Below are positions 23,004 through 33,527 of a stretch of 64,000 nt of DNA, one piece after another. Each line of letters opens with the position of its first letter. The stretch's first letter is position 1. The position numbers were made by a program, and so were the translations under genes. The notes under the pieces are model-generated. The model was not told the origin of the DNA. It did no database searches and worked only from the letters and a program-made list of their open reading frames with translations. The stretch is from positions 155,056-219,055 of the forward strand of contig CANNZV010001152.1 of NCBI GenBank assembly GCA_947561585.1, in the 5' to 3' direction. This stretch comes from Caprella mutica (Eukaryota > Arthropoda > Malacostraca > Amphipoda > Caprellidae).

Positions 23004-23571
23004 GTTTACTATCAAATATGTAACCGTAACTTTTATATATGTAAATTAACATTCATCATATGATATAAATAATCATGTACAGTGCGGTACTACCTATTAC
23101 CGGACGCTTCTAAACGCTTCCGGACGCTTTTGTGCCTTTTAAAGCGTCCGGGAGCGTTTACTATCAAATAGGTAACCGTAACCTTTAAATATTTAGATTA
23201 ACATTCATCATATGATATAAATAATCATGTACAGTGTACAGGGCGGTACTACGTATTACCGGACGCTTCTAAACGCTTTCGTGCATTTTAAAGCGTCCGG
23301 GAGCGTTTACTATCAAATATGTAACCGTAACTTTTACATATGTAAATTAACATTCATCATATGATATAAATAATCATGTACAGTGCGGTACTACCTTCTA
23401 AACGCTTCCGGACGCTTTTGTGCCTTTTAAAGCGTCCGGGAGCGTTTACTATCAAATATGTAACAGTAACCTTTAAATATGTAAATTAACATTCATCATA
23501 TGAGATAAATAATAATGTACACTGTACATGGCGTCATTACATACTACCGGACGCTTTTTAGGCACACCGGA

Positions 23572-23996
23572 TAAAATTCCTATGTTCCCATGTTATTTGC
23601 TGCGCCCAAGTCCCAATTTCTGTAAAAAAAAATCCTGGGTCTGGGGAGACCTTCTTTTCAGACTGGTTTATAACATGGAATATGGGACATTTTTAACATT
23701 TACTGAGCGAACAATTCTGTATTTCCTCTCATATATACCTACATGTATTTTACTGTGAACCCAGTCTGCAAAAGAAGCATGAAGTTGTGAATTTTATCCA
23801 TTTTGGAGAGAAATTTGGAAATCTTTGGTCCTTGGGAGACAAATTGTCCCCAAAAATAAATATCTGGAGACTAATTGTGCATGCTTTGCAGACTGGCTGA
23901 GAACAGAAGCTAAAATAGAAGATTTCTTGGAGAACAGTTTACCAGTTCCTGCAGTCCTGAGTCTGGGAATTTTGTGCACCAAGTCCAAATACAGAC
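23572..23996. repeat. Right flank of the foldback: remainder of MITE G and inverted arm
   Basis: 23569-23667 completes a family G copy, ending CTTCTTTTCAGACTGG. 23668-23960 is the inverted partner of about 16985-17163 (shared ATGTTAAAAATGTCCCATATT). Short open stretches on either strand here are not genes. Confidence 0.5.
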
Positions 23997-24223
23997 CCAA
24001 GTAAAATAGTATGTTTCCTTAACTCACCATTTGTCTCTCCAGTTCTCTCCAAAATTCAACAAATTTTCTCCAAAATGATCAAATTTTCATAAATTCTCTC
24101 CAAAATAACATTGTAGCATAGGAGAAAAATAGATAAAACTCGCCATTTGCAATGGGAGGGCTCAAAACAACTGTCACAAACTCGCCATTAAAATGGCAAG
24201 TTTGGACATGCTTTATTACTTGG
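23997..24223. mobile_element. hAT-like MITE family A, copy 2 (227 bp)
   Basis: Same ends and length as copy 1. The perfect 8-bp duplication ATACAGAC is at 23989-23996 and 24224-24231. Confidence 0.9.
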
Positions 24224-24703
24224 ATACAGACTGGAACCAACAGTATCTAAAAGCTGAGCGGCGCACCACATTACGGCGCACCACTGTACTTTCTATTAAT
24301 GACCTCAATGTGAAAAACTGTTATGTGGTGTGTTGTATCTACTAGTTTGTTGTTTTGCACACTTCAAGCGATACATCTACCTAACGGCTAACTGATAAGT
24401 TTTTATTTACATCTCAGACTGAAAGTTTACAATAGTTACCCCATAAAATTACAATTACAGTTTTCTATGATGAATTTTATTTTCTATTCCAAATTAAACA
24501 TCTCAATCAAATAATTTAACTGTGTAGTATAAACATTGGATTCAGGTACCGTCCCAGTCTGCAGAAATTGGTAAAGTGTTCGTAGAGATCCCTTATTCTG
24601 TTCTCAGTAAAGTTAACGTTAATATAGGGATTAATTCAAAAGTGTTTGTAGCAAAATTAATGTAAAAAGAGCCAGTCTGCAGAAACTGGTAAAGTGTTCG
24701 TAG

Positions 24704-24930
24704 CCAAGTAAAATAGTATGTCTCATAAACTCACCATTTATCTCTTCAGCTCTCTCCAAAATTCAACAAATTCTCTCCAAAATGATCAAATTATCATTAA
24801 TTCTCTCCAAAATAACATTGTAACATAGGAGAAAAATAGATAAAACTCTCCATTTGCAATTGGAGGGCTCAAATTAACTGTCACAAACTCGCCATTAAAA
24901 TGGCGAGTTTGGACATGCTTTATTACTTGG
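24704..24930. mobile_element. hAT-like MITE family A, copy 3 (227 bp)
   Basis: Same ends and length as copies 1 and 2. The perfect 8-bp duplication GTTCGTAG is at 24696-24703 and 24931-24938. It is inserted inside the TA-flanked element. Confidence 0.9.
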
Positions 24931-25169
24931 GTTCGTAGAGATCTCTTATTCTGTTCGTAGCAAAATCAATGTAAATATAGGGATTAATTCAGAAGTGTTT
25001 GTAGCAAAAGTGTAGAGAATATCCCAAATATCTCACATATTCTGCAGACTGGAAATATAGGAATTAATTCAAAATTGTTCGTAGATAATCTTCCAAATAT
25101 CTCCCATATTCTGCAGACTGGGTACCGTCAGGCGTCAGACATGAATTTGATACGACAATTAGGTACCTA

Positions 25170-25396
25170 CTAAGTAAAATAGTATGTCTCATAAACTTGC
25201 TATTTGTCTCTCCAGCTCTCTCAAATATTCAACAAATTCTCTCCAAAATGATCAATTTTTCATAAATTCTCTCCAAAATAACATTGTAGCATAGGAGAAA
25301 AATAGATAAAACTCGCCATTTGCAATTGAAGGGCTCAAAATAACTGTCACAAACTCGCCATTAAAATGGCGAGTTTGGACATGCTTTATTACTTGG
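25170..25396. mobile_element. hAT-like MITE family A, copy 4 (227 bp)
   Basis: The left end is CTAAGTAAAATAGTATGT, one base different from the others; the right end is identical. The perfect 8-bp duplication GGTACCTA is at 25162-25169 and 25397-25404. It is also inserted in the TA-flanked element. Confidence 0.9.
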
Positions 25397-25520
25397 GGTA
25401 CCTATCAAATTCACTCCATTTATCATTAATCTGTATTCAAATTACCTATCTAATAGAATGTACAGTGATGCGCCGTAATCTGGTGCGCCGTACTGGTGTG
25501 CGCCGCTCAGCTTTTAGATA

Positions 25521-26896
25521 CGTATCACTGCCCACTGGAACTGTGAACAGAACTTACCGAAGTACCTAGGTACAGTGGTACCTAGACCTACCTAGGTAAA
25601 TGTAAATTTGTTAGGTAAATTGAAGATATATTGTATACAAACAACCAAGATGTTAGTTTAAAAGAGTACCGAGGCAAGAGTAGGCGTGGTACTTTATCAA
25701 CAATTGCAGAACCTAAATATGATTGAAGAGTTGGCACATCACTATTCCCAATTTGGACCTTTGGTGATGTGCTATTAGACCTAGCCAGAGTGTCTAATTT
25801 GTACTCACCTAAGATTGCTCCAATACATCTTAAAGTCAAGATAAATCAGATACTTTTACTACTTATTTTCTAATTAATTAGAATCAACTGAAATTCTTTT
25901 TTTATTATAATAGATACAATAATATAAACACGCTCTGATCAATCTTTACACAGTGTTGCCAACCGGGATGCTAGTATTGATTGATAACTTTTTAGGGTTT
26001 TCCCGCTAGTGAAAAAGAGTTGGGACTTCATGGTTGATTTCCTCTTCAAATAAATTTGTACAAACATGATCACTAATGTTAATTAAATTTAATAGGTTGC
26101 AATCTATCCTAGAATTTTGAATTATTAAACTATGATAATAATTAAAGACTAATTCTGATTATTCTATAGCCTCCAATCAATGCTTATAAATTTTTGAAGG
26201 ATTTGTCAAACACCATCTATATAGAATTTCTAGCTAGTGGCCAGCTAGGTCATTATGTAATCTTATTAATAGCTGCTCTAATGGGTTTTGTTATTGGAAT
26301 ATTTAACATTTGTATTTTTTTAAATTAGTACACCTATTTTAATTATTGAACAAAGAAATGTATAATTCTATTCTCAAAAATGTTTAAGCTATTGCACTCG
26401 TCAAATTACGTATTTCATATTCAATTTTTTTAATACTTAGGTAAATTAATTCATCATTGACGGATTTTTGGAGGATTTGCTTGTAACAAAAAAAAATACA
26501 ATCATATCAATAAGTAATGAATTGAGACATTGGTATAAATTATTTTATATAAAATATGGGCTGTACGTACTTACGTATGGCTATAATCAATCTTAAATTA
26601 TAAGGACTAAGAATGTTGAGGTCACTTCTTTTTAGATTATTGCAAATGCAAATGATGGTGAATTTCATTGAAGGTGGTATAATAATACCATACTTTCATA
26701 AATAAATATTATATATATAGCTACAGCCTACACAAATACTATAAGAACACTTAGAATCTATTCAGGTGAAGATCATACGTGCTTAATGAAACGCCCAAAA
26801 TGTTGTATAATTTTAATAAGAATGAGCTTCATCATGAGAATATAGGAAAGCAAAATCACCAACAATAAAATTCAGTAACTGATCGTGTTTCCAATA
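25521..26896. other. Intergenic DNA between the transposon block and the 236-residue gene
   Basis: The DNA is AT-rich and has no supported gene. A candidate polyadenylation variant ATTAAA (minus strand, 26812-26817) lies about 80 bases after the stop of the next gene. CCTAGGTA-rich sequence at 25560-25610 is locally palindromic. Confidence 0.4.
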
Positions 26897-29800
26897 TCAA
26901 TCTTCGTCTCCTTTATTCTCCGAGTTACTCTCTGGTTTCTTCGACTTTCTTTTTTTCCTTTTCACTTTTTTCTTCGTTTTCTTGGAATTTTCTTCTTCTT
27001 CATCTCCATCCGGAGCTGAAGCTCCACCAGTTTTTCCTTTGGAATCCAACTGGATTGATTGAAAACTTTTTTTACATAATGTACTGGTTAAATAAAGTAA
27101 TATAATTCTTTAGAATAAAATTTGCGAAATAAACCAATAAATTTTGTACTCCCTAATTAGATTACAGTTGCAACATTTGTAAAGTCATATTAAAACTGAT
27201 TAAACTAAATGAAGCTTTGGCATTCCTTAAGTTAAAAATTGGAATATGTGCATTGTGCACCGTATAATCTATATAAAAATAATTATTTTATAATGTATAT
27301 AATACATGTTAGTAATTACTAATTTAGTAAAAACAATGAAAAAACATAAAGAGCATTTAATTAACTTCTTGCTTAACGAAATAATATAAAAGCATAACTT
27401 ATTTCCTGTCTAGCGTAATTACTGTAGAGGTATTACTCACCTCCTGTCTAGCGTAATTACTGTAGAGTTATTACTCACCTCCTGTCTAGCGTAATTACTG
27501 TAGAGGTATTACTCACCTCCTGTCTAGCGTAATTACTGTAGAGGTATTACTCACCTCCTGTCTAGCGTAATTACTGTAGAGTTATTACTCACCTCCTGTC
27601 TAGCGTAATTACTGTAGAGGTATTACTCACCTCCTGTCTAGCGTAATTACTGTAGAGGTATTACTCACCTCCTGTCTAGCGTAATTACTGTAGAGTTATT
27701 ACTCACCTCCTGTCTAGCGTAATTACTGTAGAGGTATTACTCACCTCCTGTCTAGCGTAATTACTGTAGAGGTATTACTCACCTCTTGTCTAGCGTAATT
27801 ACTGCAGTAGAGGTATTACTCACCTCCTCCCTAGCGTAATTACTGTAGAGGTATTACTCACCTCTTGCCTAGCGTAATTACTGTAGAGGTATTACTCACC
27901 TCTTGCCTAGTGTAATTACTGTATAGAGGTATTACTCACCTCTTGCCTAGCGTAATTACTGTAGAGGTATTACTCACCTCTTGCCTAGCGTAATTACTGT
28001 AGAGGTATTACTCACCTCCTCCCTAGCGTAATTACTGTAGAGGTATTACTCACCTCTTGCCTAGTGTAATTACTGTATAGAGGTATTACTCACCTCCTGT
28101 CTAGCGTAATTATTGTAGAGTTATTACTCACCTCCTGCCTAGTGTAATTACTGTAGAGGTATTACTCACCTTCTGCTTAGTTTAATTACTGTAGAGGTAT
28201 TACTCACCTCTTGCCTAGTGTAATTACTGTATAGAGGTATTACTCACCTCTTGCCAAGCGTAATTACTGTAGAGTTATTACTCACCTCCTGGCTAGTGTA
28301 ATTACTGTAGAGGTATTACTCACCTCTTGCCTAGCGTAATTATTGTAGAGTTATTACTCACCTCCTGGCTAGTGTAATTACTGTAGAGGTATTACTCACC
28401 TCTTGCCTAGCGTAATTATTGTAGAGTTATTACTCACCTCCTGGCTAGAGTAATTACTGTAGAGGTATTACTCACCTCTTGCCTAGCGTAATTATTGTAG
28501 AGTTATTACTCACCTCCTGGCTAGTGTAATTACTGTAGAGGCATTACTCACCTCCTGTCTATAGTGTAATTTTTGTAGAGGTATTACTCACCTCCTGCTT
28601 AGTTCAATTACTGTAGAGGTATTACTCACCTCTTGCCTAGTGTAATTACTGTATAGAGGTATTACTCACAAGGCTAATATAATATAATATATAAACCTTG
28701 TTACTCACCTCCTGCCTAGCGTAATTATTGTAAAGATGGTCATGGCAACTACCTGCGCAAAGTTCATCAGCACATTCAGCACAAACAGCAATCCTGACTT
28801 CTGTAACAGCTCCACGTCCAGGAACTACCTTTAATGATAAATCAGGATTAATTCAAATATATACTTTTGAAATTCAGAATCACAAACTAAATCACTATAT
28901 TAATGCATTATTTATATATTATTTGTTTGCTATGATCTAGTTTCAAATTAGTACATACCTTGACTGTTTTCCATGAGGATTCATCTCGATCACTCATAAG
29001 CTTTTTTTGTAAATTTAATTCATATCTTCCCATTTCAACATACCTATTATGAAATGCAATTAATGGATGTTGCTCAGGACATCGTAGAGTTCAATCCAAT
29101 TCAAATCAATTTCAATGGAGCAATTAAAGATAACGGATCAGAAATAAAGCTAGTAAAAATAACGGATCAGAAATGAAGCTAGTAAAGATAACGGATCAGA
29201 AATGAACCAAAGTAAAGATAACGGACCAGAAATGAAGCTAGTAAAGATAACGGATCAGAAATAAAGCTAGTAAAGATAACGGATCAGAAATAAAGCTAGT
29301 AAAGATAACGGATCAGAAATAAAGCTAGTAAAGATAACGGATCAGAAATGAAGCTAGTAAAGATAACGGATCAGAAATGAACCAAAGTAAAGATAACGGA
29401 CTAGAAATTAGGCTATAGTAAAGATAATGGACCAGAAATATGTCTATTGAAAGAATTGGTGAAAATCAACATATAGTGTCCATTAGTTTTAACATAAATT
29501 TCCTTTAGTTTTCTTCGCAATAATATATATGATCGATCTTTTTAGGTTCTGAAGAACAGGTAATTAAAAATAGAATAAAAAAAATATGTGCTTAAATCCT
29601 TTAATATCGTATCTATGATACCAAAATATTATTCTAATTTCCATTACTGTTTCAATAATAAGAATTTCAACTAGTAAGGATAACGGACCAGAAATGAAGC
29701 TAGTAAAGATAACGGACCAGAATTTAGCAAAGTAAAGATACCAGAGCCTGGTTCGTTATCTTTACTTGCTCCATTTCAATTTCTAACTAAGGATTTTTTT

Positions 29801-31312
29801 TCATTTTTATGGCAATCTTAATACCTGGAGAATAATTCTTCTTCTAGTTTTGTTTTCGGTCTTGCGGTTGTCAGCATCCGCCAATCAATATCAACCTTGA
29901 TAAGAGATGTAAAAACAGCATCAAAAATATCATTGGAATGAGTAAATTACGAATAGCTCCAAACACAAAATCTGTCATGCAAAATCGTTAATCGTATTCA
30001 AGTCATTCAGAATATGTGTTTTGCAAATTCCTATAATTTTCTAGGTAGCTAGATATAATTTAACCCTTTTGACGCGGAATTTTTTCTGCCAAATTGAGAA
30101 ACATTTTAATAGATTTTTCGGAAGATTTGAGTACTAATGGATGAACTTAGATCGTCGGCAAATGTGTTTATTCAATTTTGTGAATATTTGATGTGGTACA
30201 TATGTGTACCTACCCTAAGTAACTTGTGTCCCTGAAAATGGGATATATACAACGCACAAGTAAAACGAAACAACGAAATGATTCATATAAATGCATCTAA
30301 ATGACCAATCTTTCATCAATCAGGGTAATAAATCGACACATTGAAATTAAAATCTCACCCATTTCTATATCGGTGTAAAATGTTGGGACATATGTAAGCC
30401 AACTGCATCGAAAGGGTTAAGCAGAGTGCAATTAAATAACCTGATTTAGGTATATTATAACTTATTAGTAAATCTATCGCCTAAAAGATGAATGCGTATT
30501 ATTATTTTTAATTGCATGAAAGAGAACATTATATCCTACAAACAAATAAGCAACATATGTCATTTCAAAAGCTTTTTATTCTTATCTAAGTATATCTAAA
30601 TTATTTGGAATTCCTTGCGGTACATTTGATAATTTTCCATATGAATTTATGGTTAATAATAATTACTTCGAAATATATATTTTTTTAGATCTTAAAAATT
30701 GAAACAAGTGACCACTGACTTGGTAAAAGTCTTTGAGAGTTAGCCCTCGCATGGCCTCTGGTATGGGGTCAGCATAACCCTCCTGGGGGGGCTTCATCCC
30801 CCCAATAAACCGCCACCCTGCAGCCCCTTCCCCCGTCACTTCCTCTGGTCTGACCTGAGTTATAAAGAGGGGGGAATGTTGATGATAGAATTAATGGGGG
30901 ATTAATTTTACTGTCAGCATTTTGCTAACGATATAGATTCAAAAAAAATTAATTACCATTTGATATGTTATATCAGTATCCCACATGTCGAAATAAAACT
31001 CGAAGATATTTTAATTGCAGTATAGCTATTATAGAGAAAACAGAGTATAAATTGAAAATACTACAAATATATACTATAAAATTGAACACTATCTTTAAAA
31101 ATCATATATATTTGAAAACAATTTCATCTGCAATAAAATAAACTGTAGCTCAACTATACTATTACTTGCTCAGGTCGAATTTTGTATTCCGGTACTTTGG
31201 CCAGTGCAGATTCGAAGTCATTCCTGGAACTGAGAGAAGTTTTGAAAAGGTCCAACACCGGGGCAGGTCCTTTTTTCTCGTTCAGAAGATCGTCCAGTTG
31301 TATCTTAGGCAT
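26897..31312 (-). CDS. Uncharacterised 236-residue Cys-rich protein with basic tail (complete, 6 exons)
   Basis: I do not recognise this family. Exons on the minus strand: 31312-31166, 30854-30720, 29895-29825, 29043-28959, 28828-28709, 27049-26897. All junctions are GT-AG, phases agree, and the sum is 237 codons including TGA. The ATG at 31312 follows intergenic DNA and opens MPKIQLDDLLNEKKGPAP. The middle has GWRFIGGMKPPQEGYADP, MRGLTLKDFYQ and DIDWRMLTTARPKTKLEEEL. Exon 5 encodes a compact Cys/His cluster (CAECADELCAGSCHDH) that could bind one zinc ion. The last exon is acidic, then strongly basic (KKTKKKVKRKKRKSKK), like a nuclear signal or RNA/tubulin-binding tail. There is no signal peptide or membrane segment. 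Introns 3 and 5 carry minisatellites of 29 and 38 bp. An X-box lies about 590 bp upstream. The exon model is firm; the function is open. Confidence 0.82.
27400..28670. repeat. 38-bp minisatellite (~33 copies) derived from an exon/donor junction
   Basis: The plus-strand unit is CTCACCTCCTGTCTAGCG followed by TAATTACTGTAGAGGTATTA, with variants TCCCTAG, TTGCCTAG and GTATAGAG. On the minus strand each unit contains CAGGAG|GTGAGTAAT, the same junction as the true donor of exon 5 at 28709/28708, and about 20-25 bases of exon 5 coding sequence. It lies wholly in the last intron of the 236-residue gene, starting about 40 bases past the real donor. Confidence 0.95.
29127..29430. repeat. 29-bp minisatellite (~10 copies) in intron 3
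   Basis: The unit is AAAGATAACGGATCAGAA with ATGAAGCTAGT. Isolated further copies lie at about 29675-29745. It lies in the intron between exons 29895-29825 and 29043-28959 of the 236-residue gene. Confidence 0.9.
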
Positions 31313-31318
31313 TTTGAA

Positions 31319-33263
31319 GAAAAGTCAATAGAATTAGGAAGATTTTGATCACTCTAAATTTACATTAATTATTGTAAGATACGTAGATATGTTTATACTT
31401 TGTGAAGTAATCATCAAATCTTCCAATAATATCTCTCTTGGAAATAGGGCTTCTATTCCGATAACAGAAAATATCGGGATATGTTGAGTATTTTTATGAT
31501 ATAATGTAAACTGTTTGTTTAAATTAGGTAACACAGTTCAAGTTCAATATATTATCTGAATGAATTTTGGTGTACAGGCAGCTATATGCCACACTTTTAT
31601 TACCAAAATCAAAACTCAGACTTATTATAAATGGTAATAAGAGCGAAACTCGACTCGAAGTAATTCAATAATAATCGTAACTCCTCAAACATTTCAAACT
31701 TTCAGTCACAATTCAAATGAACTCAGATTATTATATTAGTTTATTCAATTAATAATCAAGTTTTTCGAGAATGTCATAACGTCAGCGCTATTTCCAATAT
31801 TAAATTAACATTCGATATACAACACTGTTTTCAATTGTGTATTGTTTTGTAGAGCCTCATGCATGAAGCCGTAGAAAAAGATGACGCTGGTAACGTATAA
31901 CATCGTTACCATGGTGACGAAAATATCACTGACATGTAGTTATAGCTAAATTAGATCATTAATGTTAAAGTGATTCCAGTAATTGGTTACATAGTGGATT
32001 TTTTTTTCACGTATGTGAATGTTGGCCATTTATAATAGTTTTACATTATGGACCACAAAAAAATCCTTATTTAATTGCTTATGATTCTTAGGAATAAGTC
32101 AAGATATTTAAATTATTTTAGTTGCTATACGCAAATACAATGTGTTAAAAGATAGTGGTGAATAATATCTACGTTATACAATATAGTTTCCGAGATAAAA
32201 ATTGTACGAAAGTTTCTAATTATTGATATTATTTTATAATCAATATTAGTTTAGAGGTCAATTTTCGTGTAAATTAAGCCAGTTCTTATACTTGTATCGG
32301 GTGGAATAATTTAATAAATATGTCAACTTAAAATCTTTAATGCGCTTAAATATTCGATAATATAAGTTTATATAATTCTGCGATCGATTGATTACTTATA
32401 CAGTTATGATGCATTTATATAAACATTAATTATTAACTTATTTACGAAATATTTCGATTACTCGACAGACGTTTTCAATATAAGAAAATAGAAGTGTATT
32501 TCATACCTTAAACTATTATCATTATATTATACAATCTCTTCCAAATTATTAATTTAATTTTACCACTCCATGATGGTGATTAATTTCTACATAAATATTT
32601 AAATAAAGGCACCACCAGTGCTATTTTAGTATATAATCAAGAGTATATAAGTAGGTAACTTAATTTCATTTATTTGGTACATAACTTTTTCTTCAAAAAG
32701 AACTTAAAAGGAAGAAGAAAACGAGTAAGAGCAGTCGATATGAATTTAAATATATTTTCAAATGAAGGAATACACACCACATGTACTAAATCAAAACAAT
32801 AACTTTAACATCAACTATATATAATGTACCAGAAACTTACAGCAAATGGTTTCATGTTTATAAATAACGTAAAGTGAGATTTAATTACATACACATAGAA
32901 AAAGAAAAAAGAAATGTCTACCAATATTCGTAAAATATTCAAAGATCTATTCGTAACCAGTCTTAATACTTTTTAATTGATTGATAAGCATTTATAAGTA
33001 AATTTTATTGAATTCTATACAGGTAACATCAACTAGCTATGTCACTTATTGTATTATTTTAAAAAAGAGAATACAACTTGAAGCTATGGAACGCATCGGA
33101 TAATTTCAGGACCAAAACAATCTACGGATATCGCTACTCTTTTGTTTCTAACCTACCATTGGTTATCACAGTCTGCAGATTAGGGAAGTAAATAAACCCA
33201 CCAATAAGAGAAAACTCGTAAATTTAACTTTTAAATTAAAAAGAGGGAATTCCATTTACTAGT
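31319..33263. other. Promoter side and intergenic DNA
   Basis: About 31560-31960 is less AT-rich and holds the X-box. Beyond it the sequence is AT-rich, without supported exons on either strand. A minus-strand open stretch at 31349-31534 is not supported. Confidence 0.4.
31905..31918. promoter_or_regulatory. RFX-type X-box upstream of the 236-residue gene
   Basis: GTTACCATGGTGAC is a near-symmetric match to the RFX/DAF-19 X-box consensus (RYYNYY, 1-3 N, RRNRAC). A second GGTAAC half-site lies at 31889-31894. It is 593 bases upstream of the start codon. X-boxes mark promoters of ciliary genes in animals, though they usually lie closer to the start. Whether it drives this gene is inferred. Confidence 0.5.
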
Positions 33264-33527
33264 AGGGTAAGTTATGAATTATCGGTCGGTTTCACATCTT
33301 CGGTCATATAAGAAAAACGATATAATTTTTATTAATTAATTTTAATCGGTATTTATGATGCCTTTAGGTATCATAGTTATCAATTTAAAAATTATTATTA
33401 TTACCTTCACAGAAAGTGGAAGATAATATTTTAGGTAGCATTTATTAATTTTTAATCTTGAATGATTATATCGTTTTTTACTTACATGACCGAAGATGTG
33501 AAATCGACCGATAATTCGTAATTTACT
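33264..33527. mobile_element. MITE family B, copy 3
   Basis: Left end GGGTAAGTTATGAATTATCG, preceded by TA. The right end is the inverse (CGATAATTCGTAATTTACT) followed by TA. The inverted ends continue through a TTTCACATCTTCGGTCAT block, about 50 bases in all. No coding sequence. Confidence 0.8.

Larger units (their letters stand above)
17231..23568. mobile_element. Foldback-type element with tandem-repeat arms, hosting later insertions
   Basis: The terminal blocks at 17231 and 23568 are inverted copies (GGTGTGCCTAAAAAGCG onward) that match with few differences over about 60 bases. Next to them are tandem units of roughly 140-160 bp. Each carries AAGCGTCCGGGAGCGTTTAC, CATCATATGATATAAATAATC and TGTACAGTGTACAGGGCG. 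The units lie in one orientation at 21069-21370 and in the other at about 22280-23560. The middle, 21370-22220, is not repeated. Without the Tigger insertion it would be about 2.6 kb. It lies inside a copy of MITE family G. Inverted arms built of internal tandem repeats recall FB/Galileo elements. No transposase of its own is visible. Confidence 0.65.
24246..25518. mobile_element. TA-flanked element with long GC-rich inverted ends, hosting two MITEs
   Basis: The left end TCTAAAAGCTGAGCGGCGCA is repeated inverted at 25518, and both are flanked by TA (24244-24245 and 25519-25520). The similarity runs about 60-70 bases and includes CGGCGCACCA twice in each arm, followed by TGTAC. Subtracting the MITEs at 24704-24930 and 25170-25396 leaves about 800 bp with no coding sequence, so it is non-autonomous. 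An internal stretch near 24330 (TAGTTTGTTG with GCACACTTCA) recurs near 41300. Confidence 0.75.

Noticed and set aside
25809..25828. Candidate ZFR first coding exon (ATG, six codons, then AG|GTGAGT on the minus strand)
   Set aside because: Phase would fit the next exon, but it is only 20 bases, more than 11 kb away beyond the nested transposon block, and does not resemble the known ZFR N-terminus.
27400..28670. Possible CRISPR array
   Set aside because: Repeats are directly contiguous with no unique spacers, and the host is clearly eukaryotic; the same holds for all other arrays here.
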